Of a stretch of DNA of 64,000 nt, positions 26,034 to 35,555 are shown one piece after another; position 1 is the stretch's first letter, and every line of letters starts with the position of its first letter. Position numbers and translations under genes: made by a program. This DNA comes from Agromyces sp. 3263 (lineage in GTDB: Bacteria; Actinomycetota; Actinomycetes; Actinomycetales; Microbacteriaceae), in the NCBI RefSeq assembly GCF_031456545.1, contig NZ_JAVDUV010000002.1, positions 186,001-250,000 on the forward strand. The letters run 5' to 3'. The notes below the pieces were generated by a model. That model saw nothing but the letters and a program-made list of their open reading frames with translations. It was not told the DNA's origin and made no database searches.

Positions 26034-27536
26034 ATGGCGCGTAACCCGAAGCAGACGGCGAGCGAGGCGGACGGCGTCACCTACCGTCGCGCCAAGACGT
26101 GGGAAATCGCCCTCTCCCAGATGAACAACGGCTCGGCGATGATCTTCTACGTCCTCGTCGGCCTCATGAGCTACCTGCAGAACGTCGGCTACGGCATCGC
26201 GGTCGCCGCGGCGGGGCTCATCCTCACGCTCACTCGCGTCTTCGACGGACTGATCGACCCGCTGCTCGCGCTGATCATCGAGAAGGTCAACTTCCGGTTC
26301 GGCAAGCTGCGCTTCTTCATGCTCGGTGGTTGGGTGATCCGATCCCTTGCGATCCTGTTGCTCTTCGTCTGGGCCCCCGACAGTGGGTTCGGCGCCGTGT
26401 TCTTCATCGCGATCTACGTCGTCTACATCATCGGATCCTCGATGAACGACATCGCCGGGCAGATGACCGGACCGGTGCTCACCAACGACCCTCGGCAGCG
26501 GCCGTCCGTGCAGGTGTGGGCTACCGTCTACGCGTACTTCGTGCCCGCGATCTTCTCGATCCTCTCGACGTTGGTCTTCCTGCCGCGCCACGGCAACCAG
26601 TTCACGGTCGAGATGCTGAGCGAGACCGCGCTCACCTACGTGGCCTGCTCGCTGGTGTTCCAGATCCTCGCCTGCGTCGGCGTCTCCCGCATCGACAAGC
26701 CCGAGAACTTCGCCCACGTCTCGGTCGACCGCGCCAAGGCCGACGTTTCGATGCGGGACATGTGGAACCTGCTGACGAAGAACGGGCCGTTCCAGCGCTT
26801 CCTGATCAGCGGCGCTTCCGACAAGCTGGCCCAGGTGGTGAAGTCGCAGGCCGTCATCGGGACGCTCATGTGGGGCATCCTGCTCGGCAACATGCAGCTC
26901 GGATCGGTGCTCGGCCTCATCGCGATCCTCCCGGGAATCGTGTTCGCGATCTTCGGTTCGCGCTATACAGGCAAGCACGGCTCGAAGGCCGCCACCATCA
27001 CGTGGACGTGGCTCTGCCTGATCCTCGCCGTGGTCCTGACCGTGTTCTGCCTGGTGGTCGACATGGGGTCCATCCTCGGCAACCTGGGGCTCACGATCGG
27101 ATTCTTCCTCGTGTACCTGCTGCTGAACGGCTCGTCCATGGTGGTCACCGTCGCGGCGGGCGCCATGCGGGCCGACGTCATCGACTACGAGCTCGACCGC
27201 TCGGGAAAGTTCCTGCCGGCCACGGTCACGGCGACGTACAACATCGTCGATCAGATCATCTCGTCGCTCGGGGCGGCGCTCGCCCTCGGCGCCGTCGCGC
27301 TGATCGGGTTCACCGCGGTGATGCCCCAGCCCACTGACAGCCCGTCAACGGCGATCCTGCTGATGAGCCTCGCGTTGTTCTTCGGCCTGCCGATCCTCGG
27401 CTGGGCGATCTCGCTGATCGCCATGCGCGGCTACAAGCTCGACCGAACCGAGATGATCGAGGTGCAGAAGCGCGTCGCCGAGAAGAAGGAAGCGCTGCAG
27501 GCAGCGGACATGGCAAGCGAGGGCGTGCTCGCCTGA
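26034..27536 (+). CDS. GPH-type glycoside/hexuronide:cation symporter
   Basis: 500-residue twelve-helix membrane protein of the glycoside-pentoside-hexuronide family. Typical sites are TRVFDGLIDPLLALIIEK with the conserved aspartates, FGKLRFFMLGG, and MRADVIDYELDRSGKF in the second half. The ATG at 26034 has AAGGAG upstream. It is monocistronic between two strong hairpins and next to the AraC gene. Its promoter shares a direct-repeat operator with the GH2-uxaC-uxuB-manD operon, so it probably imports a glucuronide or other hexuronide. Confidence 0.92.
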   Translation: MARNPKQTASEADGVTYRRAKTWEIALSQMNNGSAMIFYVLVGLMSYLQNVGYGIAVAAAGLILTLTRVFDGLIDPLLALIIEKVNFRFGKLRFFMLGGWVIRSLAILLLFVWAPDSGFGAVFFIAIYVVYIIGSSMNDIAGQMTGPVLTNDPRQRPSVQVWATVYAYFVPAIFSILSTLVFLPRHGNQFTVEMLSETALTYVACSLVFQILACVGVSRIDKPENFAHVSVDRAKADVSMRDMWNLLTKNGPFQRFLISGASDKLAQVVKSQAVIGTLMWGILLGNMQLGSVLGLIAILPGIVFAIFGSRYTGKHGSKAATITWTWLCLILAVVLTVFCLVVDMGSILGNLGLTIGFFLVYLLLNGSSMVVTVAAGAMRADVIDYELDRSGKFLPATVTATYNIVDQIISSLGAALALGAVALIGFTAVMPQPTDSPSTAILLMSLALFFGLPILGWAISLIAMRGYKLDRTEMIEVQKRVAEKKEALQAADMASEGVLA

Positions 27537-27547
27537 CGAGCGCCGAT

Positions 27548-27584
27548 CTCGAGGGCCGCGGATCGCAGATCGGCGGCCCTCGAG
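27548..27584. terminator. Bidirectional terminator between GPH and AraC genes
   Basis: 12-bp perfect inverted repeat (27548-27559 and 27573-27584) with a self-complementary GATC-GCA-GATC inside the loop. It serves two convergent genes. Confidence 0.8.
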
Positions 27585-27588
27585 CGCG

Positions 27589-28803
27589 TCAGCTCGTGTG
27601 AGCCTCGCGATAGGCGGTCGGCGTCAGACCGTGCGCCTCTCGGAACACCTTCACGAAGTAGTTCGCGTCGTCGTAGCCGACGAACAGCGCGATATCGCGC
27701 ACGCTCTGCGTCGTCGTGGCGAGCAGTCGGGCGGCGCGCTCGGCTCGCTGCCGGGCTGTGTACGCGACGATGGTCATGCCGGTCGCCGACTTGAAGCGGC
27801 GCGCGAGCGTGGATGCGGACACGCCGAGCCGGTCCGCGAGCTCGGTCGTCGAGACATGGCGGCTGAGATGGAGGTCGATCTCGTCGGCGACGCGACGCAC
27901 CAGCGGGGGATAGTCCCGCTGGTTGTGACGTCGGACGTACCGGCAGAATTCCGTGACCATCTGCGAGGTGAAGGAGGCGGAACGTTTCGGGTCAGAAGAA
28001 TGGCCGATGCGGTGCAGTCGCTGCGCATACTCCTGTGAGATCGCATCGACGGTCACCGGCGGCAGCCCGCCGCGCTGCGCCGCGACTCGGGCCATGATCC
28101 GCAGGATGGTCGTGCCGAGGAACGGCGTGTTCAGGTAGCTGATCGTCTGCGGCATCCGTCCCATGCGTTGCAAGGCGGAGAGCGCTCGTTCGGATGAGCC
28201 CTCCTCGACCGCGTCCATGAACTCGCGTTCGAGTCGGTACCGCTCTTCGATCACGGTGAACGCGGCAGATTGCAGAGCGTCCCCGACCCCGGGGGCGATC
28301 GTCCCGCCCTCGGCCTCGACCTCGCGGAGGCTGCCGAGGCGGTCCTCGCCGCCGCCCGCGCGGAGCAGGCCGGCAGCGCCGCGGTACACGTACTCGGCGT
28401 CGACGATCGCATACCTGGTGCGGTAGAGCTTGTACATCGGCAGGTGGGCGCTGGGAATGCCCAACCGGCTCATGGCCTCTTCGGCGACCCCCGGATGCAT
28501 GGGCTCATGCGTGTACGGGCCAATGACGAGCAGGCGGTCGTCCCAGCGAACGAGCGCGATCGCCATCCCGAGCGGCTCCCGGATCTCGTGCACGACCTGC
28601 TGATCCATGTCGCCCACGAACCGCCGGAGCACCGACGCGGTGAACGCGGGCTGGATGCGTGGGTCGAGGCAATGCGCCGACTCGAACGCATCGAGCGCCG
28701 GTGCGATGTCCCTCGTGAGCTCGATCGGGCAGCTCAGGACCTCGGCGATCGCGGCCGCGATGGGCTCGAGTGCATCGTGCGAACGTGATTGCGTCGTCGT
28801 CAT
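27589..28803 (-). CDS. AraC family transcriptional regulator of the hexuronide module
   Basis: 404-residue regulator. The N-terminal 120 residues resemble a small-molecule sensing domain (ending in IGPYTHEPMHPG), a helical middle follows, and the C-terminal about 100 residues are the double helix-turn-helix: STTELADRLGVSASTLARRF and VRDIALFVGYDDANYFVKVF followed by GLTPTAYRE. It is divergent from the GH2 operon and convergent with the GPH gene. Direct repeats of the kind bound by AraC proteins lie upstream of both target transcripts. A hexuronate or glucuronide is the likely inducer. Confidence 0.92.
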   Translation of the reverse strand: MTTTQSRSHDALEPIAAAIAEVLSCPIELTRDIAPALDAFESAHCLDPRIQPAFTASVLRRFVGDMDQQVVHEIREPLGMAIALVRWDDRLLVIGPYTHEPMHPGVAEEAMSRLGIPSAHLPMYKLYRTRYAIVDAEYVYRGAAGLLRAGGGEDRLGSLREVEAEGGTIAPGVGDALQSAAFTVIEERYRLEREFMDAVEEGSSERALSALQRMGRMPQTISYLNTPFLGTTILRIMARVAAQRGGLPPVTVDAISQEYAQRLHRIGHSSDPKRSASFTSQMVTEFCRYVRRHNQRDYPPLVRRVADEIDLHLSRHVSTTELADRLGVSASTLARRFKSATGMTIVAYTARQRAERAARLLATTTQSVRDIALFVGYDDANYFVKVFREAHGLTPTAYREAHTS

Positions 28804-28843
28804 CGAAGAGCCCCGGTGGTGTGAATCGCAGGTGGTGCCGAAT

Positions 28844-28877
28844 CAGTTCTGATCATGCGTGACCAGTTCTATCATGC
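28844..28877 (+). promoter_or_regulatory. AraC-type direct-repeat operator between araC and GH2
   Basis: CAGTTCTGATCATGC (28844-28858) and CAGTTCTATCATGC (28864-28877): CAGTTCT repeats with a 20-bp period, and the second half differs by one inserted base. It lies about 76 bp before the GH2 start. A -10-like TATCGT follows at about 28893. Confidence 0.7.
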
Positions 28878-28952
28878 CGGTGATTCGCTTCGTATCGTGG
28901 GTCGGGCCCCAGCCGGCGTGCGCCGGCGCACACTGGTGCGAAGGAGACTCCC

Positions 28953-31202
28953 ATGACGCCGCCCCCTGCCCCTCTCGCCCGTCGGGTCACATCGATCCAC
29001 GACGGTTGGGCGTTCGCTCCCGTCGAACTGCCCGTGGGGTCGAGTTGGGACGAGATCGCGGCTGCGGGTGAGCAGGTCGTGCTGCCGCACACCTGGAACG
29101 CGATCGACGGCCAGGCCGGCGGCGAGTACCGTCGCGGCCGCTCGACGTATGCACGCGTGATCGAGGCCGACGGGTCCGGTGTCGTGACCTGGGTCGAGTT
29201 CGCGGGCGTGAACTCGTCGGCCGAGGTGTACCTGGACGGACGCCTCCTCACGACTCACGATGGTGGCTACTCGACCTTCCGCGTGAACCTGACGGATGGG
29301 CTCGGGGACCGATCGGGAACGCTCGTCGTGATCGTGGACAACACGAAGAACGAGCGGGTGTACCCGCAGCAGGCCGACTTCACCTTCTACGGCGGCATCT
29401 ACCGCGAGGTGCGCCAGATCACCGTCGGGCCCGAACACTTCGACCTCGCCGGCAACGGCGGCCCCGGCCTGATCGTCACCGCGGAACTGGACGGCGATCG
29501 CGCCGAGGTCACGCTCAGCGCGGCGGTGGTCACGACCTCCGGCGGATCTGCGACCGGCGTGCGCTTCGCCATTGACGGCGAAGCGACCGTGATCGCGCCT
29601 CTCATCGACGGCGAGGCGAACTCGACGCTTTCGATCGAGCACGTTCACCGTTGGCACGGCCTGCGCGACCCGCACCTCTATACCGCCCGAGCCGCACTGC
29701 TCGTTGGCGACAGGGTGCTCGACGAGGTCGAGCTGCGCTTCGGCTGCCGCGAGTTCGAGACCGACCCGCAGCGCGGCTTCCTGCTGAACGGCGAGGAATA
29801 CCCGCTGCGCGGCGTCTCACGTCATCAGGACTTCGAGGGCGTCGGCAACGCCATCACGGAGGAGAACAAGCAGCGGGATCTCGCGCTCCTCCGAGAGCTC
29901 GGCGCCACCACGGTGCGACTCGCGCACTACCAGCACGACCAGCGCTTCTACGACCTCTGCGACGAGGCGGGTCTGGTGGTCTGGGCGGAGATCCCGCAGA
30001 TCACCGTGTTCCTGCCCGGCGCGACCGACAACGCCCGCGATCAGCTCACCGAGCTGATCGTGCAGAACCGCCATCACGCGAGCATCATCTCCTGGGGCCT
30101 GTCGAACGAGATCACCCTCGCCGGATCCGGCGAGGACGTGGTCGCCGCCCACCGCGAGTTGAACGACCTCGCTCACGCGCTGGATCCGACCCGCTTGACC
30201 GCTATGGCGAACCTGTTCCTCCTCGAGACCGACCACCCGCTGGTCCGCCTGCCCGACGTCATGTCGTACAACCTCTACTTCGGTTGGTACGTCGGCGAGG
30301 TCGCCGACAACGACACCTGGCTCGACGACTTCCATGCGGCCTACCCCGAGATCGCGATCGGGCTCGCAGAGTACGGGGCGGATGCGAACGCGCAGTTCCA
30401 GTCGGCCGCTCCCGAGAAGGGGGACTACACCGAGGGGTACCAGGCGTCGTACCACGAGCACATGGTCGGCATGATCGAGGCACGGCCGTGGCTATGGGCC
30501 ACGCATGTGTGGAACCTCGCGGACTTCGGGTCCGCCGGTCGTGACGAGGGCGGCGCTGCGGGCCGCAACCAGAAGGGGCTCGTCTCGTTCGACCGATCGC
30601 TGAAGAAGGACGCCTTCTACCTGTACAAGGCGGCGTGGTCGAGCGAGCCGTTCGTGCATGTCGCGGGTCGTCGTCGCGCCGAACGGGCGGAGGATGTCAC
30701 CGAGGTGATCGTGTACTCCAACCAGGAACGCGTGGCATTGTCGGTCGACGGCGTCGAGATCGGCGTGGCCGATGGTCGGCGCGCCTTCCGCTTCCAGGTT
30801 GCCCTGAGCGGCGAGCACGAGGTGACCGCTCGCGCCGGCGACCTCGCCGACACGATCGTGCTGCGCCGGGTGGACGAGGTTCCCGCGGCGAGCGTCCTGC
30901 CCACGACGACCGTCGCCAACTGGTTCGACGAGGCCGAGCTGCCGAACCCCGCCGGCTTCTTCTCGGTCCGTGACTCGCTCGGAGACATCAAGCAGTCCGA
31001 AGACGGTGCCCACGTCATCGCCTCGGTGATGGAGGCCCTCGCGACCACCCGCGGCGAGGTCGGCCAAGGTGTCGAGATCCCCCCGGCGATGCAGGCCATC
31101 GTCGACCGCATGAGCGTGGAGAAGCTCATCAAGCAGGCGGGCGGCATGTCAATCGAGACCGTCGCGGCGCTGAACGCCCGGCTCAACCTCATCGCCAAAT
31201 GA
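28953..31202 (+). CDS. GH2 family glycosidase, probable beta-glucuronidase or beta-galactosidase
   Basis: 749-residue cytoplasmic glycosidase. Order: sugar-binding N domain, immunoglobulin-like domain, TIM barrel, then extra C-terminal domains. Acid/base Glu386 is in SWGLSNEI and nucleophile Glu473 in GLAEYGAD. Asn539-x-Lys541 (GRNQKG) resembles the NxK carboxylate-recognition motif of beta-glucuronidases, but similar motifs occur in related beta-galactosidases, so this is only suggestive. Four-base overlap with uxaC strongly favours a uronic-acid substrate. Residues about 669-749 form a helical appendage like those of the GH3 and GH78 enzymes at 43404-48175. Confidence 0.88.
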   Translation: MTPPPAPLARRVTSIHDGWAFAPVELPVGSSWDEIAAAGEQVVLPHTWNAIDGQAGGEYRRGRSTYARVIEADGSGVVTWVEFAGVNSSAEVYLDGRLLTTHDGGYSTFRVNLTDGLGDRSGTLVVIVDNTKNERVYPQQADFTFYGGIYREVRQITVGPEHFDLAGNGGPGLIVTAELDGDRAEVTLSAAVVTTSGGSATGVRFAIDGEATVIAPLIDGEANSTLSIEHVHRWHGLRDPHLYTARAALLVGDRVLDEVELRFGCREFETDPQRGFLLNGEEYPLRGVSRHQDFEGVGNAITEENKQRDLALLRELGATTVRLAHYQHDQRFYDLCDEAGLVVWAEIPQITVFLPGATDNARDQLTELIVQNRHHASIISWGLSNEITLAGSGEDVVAAHRELNDLAHALDPTRLTAMANLFLLETDHPLVRLPDVMSYNLYFGWYVGEVADNDTWLDDFHAAYPEIAIGLAEYGADANAQFQSAAPEKGDYTEGYQASYHEHMVGMIEARPWLWATHVWNLADFGSAGRDEGGAAGRNQKGLVSFDRSLKKDAFYLYKAAWSSEPFVHVAGRRRAERAEDVTEVIVYSNQERVALSVDGVEIGVADGRRAFRFQVALSGEHEVTARAGDLADTIVLRRVDEVPAASVLPTTTVANWFDEAELPNPAGFFSVRDSLGDIKQSEDGAHVIASVMEALATTRGEVGQGVEIPPAMQAIVDRMSVEKLIKQAGGMSIETVAALNARLNLIAK

Positions 31203-32596
31203 CCGCGCCGCGCCGCGATCCAGCCCGCCTGTTGCCGGCTGATCCTTCGACGCGGGCCGTCGCCGCCGAACTGTACGAACGCGTCGCCGAGAGCCCGATC
31301 ATCTCGCCGCACGGGCACGTGCCGCCCTCATTGCTGCTGCGCGATGAGCCGTACGCCGATCCGGTGTCCCTCCTCGTCGCCGGAGATCACTACGTGACCC
31401 GGATGCTGCACGCCGGAGGCGTCGACCTGGCCGACCTGGTCGTCGACGCGTTGGCCGGGCGGGACGCGCGGACGGTATGGCGCAGGCTCGCCGCGAACTG
31501 GCACCGGTTCGCCGGCACAGCCTCGGGGTACTGGATCGAGGAAGAGCTCGACGGAGTCTTCGGAATCACGACGGCACTCGGCCCGGACACGGCGGATGCG
31601 GTCTTCGACGAGATCGCGGCCGCGCTGGTGCGACCGGAGTTCCGCCCACGGGCGCTGTTCGAACGGTTCGGAATCGAGTTCCTCGCAACGACGGACGACC
31701 CCTTGGACGACCTGGCGGCGCACGCCCTGCTCGCGACATCCGATCTGCCGGGCCGAGTGGCGCCGACCTTCCGGCCCGATCGGTACCTCGACCCCGACGC
31801 GGTCGAGTTCGCGGACAACGTCGAGCGGCTGCTGTCCGCGACATGTCGGCCGGGCGACTTCGCCGGCTACCTCAGTGCCCTTGAGGAGCGCCGCGCGCAC
31901 TTCATCGGGCATGGCGCCGTGTCGACCGATCACGGCGTCGAAGAGCTGTTCACCTGCGACGTGGACGCGGGGGAGGGCGAGCGCCTGTTCCGGGCGGTCG
32001 TCGCCGGCACCGCGAGCGCTGCCGAGCGACGCGCGTTCCGCGGACACATGCTCGTGCAGATGGCGCGGATGAGCGTGGACGACGGGCTGGTCATGACGAT
32101 CCATCCGGGCGTGCTCCGGAACCACTCGTCGGCGACGTACGCCAGGTTCGGCGCGGACACCGGGCACGACATCCCGGTCGCAACCGAGTTCACGCGAGGC
32201 ATCCGGCCGCTTCTTGAGAAATACGGGCTCGAGCGGGACTTCCACCTCGTGCTCTTCGCGATCGACGAATCCACGTACTCGCGCGAACTCGCGCCTCTCG
32301 CCGGGTTCTACCCGAGCGTGTACCTGGGTGCACCGTGGTGGTTCCTCGACGCGCCCGACGCGATCGCCCGACACCGCGCCGCCGTGACCGAGACCGCGGG
32401 CTTCTACCGCTCGAGCGGGTTCATCGACGACACGCGGGCATTCCTGTCGATCCCGGCACGTCACGACACGGCACGACGGGTCGACGCCGGGTTCCTCGCG
32501 CGTCTGGTCGTCGAGGGCCGGGTGCGTATGGATGCCGCGGAGCGCATCATCGACGACCTGGTCGACGCCATTCCCCGAGAGGTCTTCAAGCTGTGA
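31199..32596 (+). CDS. uxaC: Glucuronate isomerase
   Basis: 465-residue TIM-barrel enzyme converting glucuronate to fructuronate (or galacturonate to tagaturonate). Metal-binding N-terminal motif ISPHGHVPP, central MTIHPGVLRNHS and HDIPVATEF, and C-terminal YLGAPWWF are characteristic. The ATG overlaps the GH2 stop and the stop overlaps the GTG of uxuB, so the three are translationally coupled. It supplies the first step after release of the hexuronic acid. Confidence 0.95.
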   Translation: MTAPRRDPARLLPADPSTRAVAAELYERVAESPIISPHGHVPPSLLLRDEPYADPVSLLVAGDHYVTRMLHAGGVDLADLVVDALAGRDARTVWRRLAANWHRFAGTASGYWIEEELDGVFGITTALGPDTADAVFDEIAAALVRPEFRPRALFERFGIEFLATTDDPLDDLAAHALLATSDLPGRVAPTFRPDRYLDPDAVEFADNVERLLSATCRPGDFAGYLSALEERRAHFIGHGAVSTDHGVEELFTCDVDAGEGERLFRAVVAGTASAAERRAFRGHMLVQMARMSVDDGLVMTIHPGVLRNHSSATYARFGADTGHDIPVATEFTRGIRPLLEKYGLERDFHLVLFAIDESTYSRELAPLAGFYPSVYLGAPWWFLDAPDAIARHRAAVTETAGFYRSSGFIDDTRAFLSIPARHDTARRVDAGFLARLVVEGRVRMDAAERIIDDLVDAIPREVFKL

Positions 32597-34008
32597 CCGC
32601 CACCACGACAGCTCACGCCGACGTGCGCCTGTCACGTGCCGCGGCAGGGGTGCCGGCTCCGCCGGAACGGATCGTGCACTTGGGTCTCGGCGCATTCCAC
32701 CGCGCGCACCAGGCCTGGTATACGGCGCATGCGGCCGATGCCGACGAGTGGGGGATCGCCGCGTTCACCGGTCGCAGCCGCGAACTCGTCGACCGGCTCG
32801 GCCCGCAGGACGGCCTGTACACGCTCGTGGAGCGCGGCGCGGACGGCGACCGGTTCGAGCTGATTCCATCGATCGTGCGCGTCGAAGCCGGCGACGACGT
32901 GCCCGGGTTCGTCACGGCCGTCGCCGACGCTCAGGTCGCGATCCTCACGCTCACGATCACCGAGGCCGGCTACCGGCTCTCTGCCGACGGTACCCCGGAT
33001 CTCGAGGATGAGGCCGTGCAATCCGACGTCGAACTGCTTCGGAACGCGCTCAGGCACACCGCCCCTGGCGACACGACAGACGCCGTCCGGCCCGCGACCG
33101 CCCTGGGCCGGGTTCTGCTGGCCCTTGACGCCAGGCGCCGCGCCGACGCGGGCCCGATCGCCCTGGTGCCCTGCGACAACCTGCCCGACAACGGCGGGCT
33201 CCTGGGACGCGCGCTGGCCGACCTCGCCGGCCGGACATCACCCGACCTCGCCGCCTGGTTGGGGGCGTCGGTCTCGGTCGTCTCGACCTCGATCGACCGC
33301 ATCACGCCAGCGATCGACGCCGTAGCCGAGTCGCACGCCGTCCTCGGGGCCACCGGATGGCTCGACGCAGCGCCGGTCGTGACCGAGCCGTTCTCCGACT
33401 GGGTGCTCGAGGGCGACTTCCCCGCCGGCCGCCCGGACTGGGAATCCGCGGGCGCCCGGTTCGTGGACGAGATCGCCCCGTGGGAGAACCGCAAGCTCTG
33501 GATGCTGAACGGCGCCCACACCGTGCTCGCGACCTTCGGCCAGACCCGCGGCCACACCGTCGTCTCGGCCGCGATCGAGGACCCGGTCTGCGGCGACCTC
33601 GTCGAAGCGCTCTGGGACGACGACGCCCGGCAGCTGCCCGCGTTCGACCTCGCCGACTACCGGGCCGCGCTCCTCGAACGGTTCCGCAACCCCCGCATCG
33701 AGCACCGTCTCGCGCAGATCGCGCAGGACTCGACCACCAAGATGCGGTTGCGCATCGTGCCCGTCGCGCTCGGCCAACTCGCGTCCGGGCACGAGGCGCC
33801 CGGTTGCGCCGCCGCGATCGCCGCGTGGATGCTCGGCGTGCGCGCCGGGTGGGCACCAGTCCCGGACGGCGTCGATCAGGCCGCGATCGCCGACCTCGAT
33901 GCATCCGCCCGGCACACCCTGCTCGCCGCATTGAATGCACGCCTCGCGGATGACGCCGGCTTCGCCGCACACGTCGCCGACGCGGTCACCGCGCTCGAGA
34001 CATCCTGA
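32593..34008 (+). CDS. uxuB: Mannitol dehydrogenase family protein, probable fructuronate reductase
   Basis: 471-residue NAD-dependent polyol/uronate dehydrogenase. The N-terminal Rossmann motif reads [16 protein letters not shown], the middle holds [12 protein letters not shown], and the C-terminal catalytic region has the lysine motif [13 protein letters not shown]. The GTG start overlaps the uxaC stop. Placed between uxaC and a mannonate dehydratase it should reduce D-fructuronate to D-mannonate; tagaturonate reductase or mannitol dehydrogenase are less likely from context. Confidence 0.9.
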   Translation: MTATTTAHADVRLSRAAAGVPAPPERIVHLGLGAFHRAHQAWYTAHAADADEWGIAAFTGRSRELVDRLGPQDGLYTLVERGADGDRFELIPSIVRVEAGDDVPGFVTAVADAQVAILTLTITEAGYRLSADGTPDLEDEAVQSDVELLRNALRHTAPGDTTDAVRPATALGRVLLALDARRRADAGPIALVPCDNLPDNGGLLGRALADLAGRTSPDLAAWLGASVSVVSTSIDRITPAIDAVAESHAVLGATGWLDAAPVVTEPFSDWVLEGDFPAGRPDWESAGARFVDEIAPWENRKLWMLNGAHTVLATFGQTRGHTVVSAAIEDPVCGDLVEALWDDDARQLPAFDLADYRAALLERFRNPRIEHRLAQIAQDSTTKMRLRIVPVALGQLASGHEAPGCAAAIAAWMLGVRAGWAPVPDGVDQAAIADLDASARHTLLAALNARLADDAGFAAHVADAVTALETS

Positions 34009-34048
34009 CCCCGGAAACCCGCCTACCCACGATCCACGGAGCAAGACC

Positions 34049-35293
34049 ATGAGCATGATCATCGACCAGGCTGAGGTCATCGTCACCAGCCCCGACCGCA
34101 ACTTCGTCACGTTGAAGCTGACGACCGACGACGGTCTGACCGGTTTGGGTGACGCGACGCTGAACGGGCGCGAGCTCGCGGTCGTCGCGTACCTGAGCGA
34201 ACACGTCGTGCCGCTGCTGATCGGGTCGGATGCCGCGAAGATCGAGGACACCTGGCAGTTCCTCTACCGTTCGGCGTACTGGCGGCGCGGACCGGTCACG
34301 ATGGCCGCGGTCGCCGCCGTCGACATGGCGCTGTGGGACATCAAGGGCAAGGCCGCCGGCATGCCGGTGTACCAGTTGCTCGGTGGCGCCTCGAGGAACG
34401 GGCTGATGGCGTACGGGCACGCGTCTGGCAAGGAACTCCCCGAACTGTTCGACTCCATCCGCTCGCATCAGGAACAGGGTTATCGCGCGATCCGCGTGCA
34501 GACGGGCGTGCCGACGCTGAAGGCGATCTACGGCATCGCTGCACAGGGCGCCGACGTCGGCGACGCATCCGTGCGATACGACCATGAGCCGGCACGCCGC
34601 GGAGCCAAGCCGGTCGAGGAGGACTGGGATACGCGGGCCTATCTGAACCACTTGCCCGGCGTGTTCGAGGCAGTCCGCAACGAGTTCGGTCCGGACATCC
34701 CGCTGCTGCACGACGGGCACCACCGCATGACGCCGATCCAGGCCGCCCGCCTCGGGAAGGACCTCGAGCCGTACGACCTGTTCTGGCTCGAGGACTGCAC
34801 CCCGGCCGAGAACCAGGAGGCCCTGCGCCTCGTACGCCAGCACACCACGACACCTCTCGCGATCGGCGAGATCTTCAACACGGTATGGGACTTCAAGGAC
34901 CTCATCCGCGACCAGCTCATCGACTACGTCCGAGGCGCGGTCACCCACATGGGCGGCATCTCTCCGCTGAAGAAGACGCTCGAGTACGCCGCGATGTACC
35001 AGATCAAGTCCGGCATGCACGGCCCGACCGACATCTCCCCGGTCGGCATGGCCGCAGCCATGCACCTCGGGCTGTCGATCCACAACTTCGGTATCCAGGA
35101 GTACATGCGCCACGGCGCGAAGACCGACCTGGTGTTCGAGCAGTCCTTCACCTGGACCGACGGCTACCTGCACCCAGGTGACAAGCCCGGTCTCGGCGTC
35201 GCACTCAACATCGACGAAGCGGGGAAGTACCCGTACGAGCAGGCCTACCTGCCGTACAACCGTCTCCTCGACGGCACCGTTCATGACTGGTGA
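34049..35293 (+). CDS. manD: D-mannonate dehydratase, enolase superfamily (ManD/RspA type)
   Basis: 414-residue enolase-superfamily enzyme that dehydrates D-mannonate to 2-keto-3-deoxygluconate. The N-terminal capping domain is followed by the barrel with [42 protein letters not shown] and [14 protein letters not shown], matching the ManD/RspA pattern rather than UxuA. It ends the operon GH2-uxaC-uxuB-manD. No KdgK/KdgA genes are in the window, so the last steps must be encoded elsewhere. Confidence 0.93.
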   Translation: MSMIIDQAEVIVTSPDRNFVTLKLTTDDGLTGLGDATLNGRELAVVAYLSEHVVPLLIGSDAAKIEDTWQFLYRSAYWRRGPVTMAAVAAVDMALWDIKGKAAGMPVYQLLGGASRNGLMAYGHASGKELPELFDSIRSHQEQGYRAIRVQTGVPTLKAIYGIAAQGADVGDASVRYDHEPARRGAKPVEEDWDTRAYLNHLPGVFEAVRNEFGPDIPLLHDGHHRMTPIQAARLGKDLEPYDLFWLEDCTPAENQEALRLVRQHTTTPLAIGEIFNTVWDFKDLIRDQLIDYVRGAVTHMGGISPLKKTLEYAAMYQIKSGMHGPTDISPVGMAAAMHLGLSIHNFGIQEYMRHGAKTDLVFEQSFTWTDGYLHPGDKPGLGVALNIDEAGKYPYEQAYLPYNRLLDGTVHDW

Positions 35294-35296
35294 CCG

Positions 35297-35395
35297 ATGA
35301 CCGGCGCGACCTCGTCGGCGGCGTCGACTGATGCCGACGACACCTTCGAACGCGCGGCGGAGACGAAGGCGCTCAAGGTGATCCTCACGGCGTGA
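35297..35395 (+). pseudogene. Probable 3' remnant of a zinc-dependent dehydrogenase gene (RspB-like)
   Basis: A 32-codon frame starting 3 nt after manD, ending ERAAETKALKVILTA. This resembles the C-terminal end of medium-chain zinc dehydrogenases of the sorbitol/RspB kind (pattern A-F-x-x-A-A-x-x-x-x-x-LKVIL), genes often found beside manD/rspA. No upstream part of such a gene remains, so an internal deletion is likely. It could also be a short chance frame. Confidence 0.4.
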
Positions 35396-35555
35396 TCCCG
35401 TTGCCTGCGGGAGACGCGGACTTCGGGGGCCGATCGCGGCATGCCATCGCGCGTTCCGCCGCCCGCGGAGACATCATCCGAACCGCATGATTCGGCCGAC
35501 CACCGAAGTACGTATCGTGGAGCCCTGTCGTCATGGACGGCGAATGGGGGAAGAC

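Noticed and set aside
34333..35181. Plus-strand alternate frames within manD
   Set aside because: Shadows of the manD frame without ribosome-binding sites or recognisable motifs.
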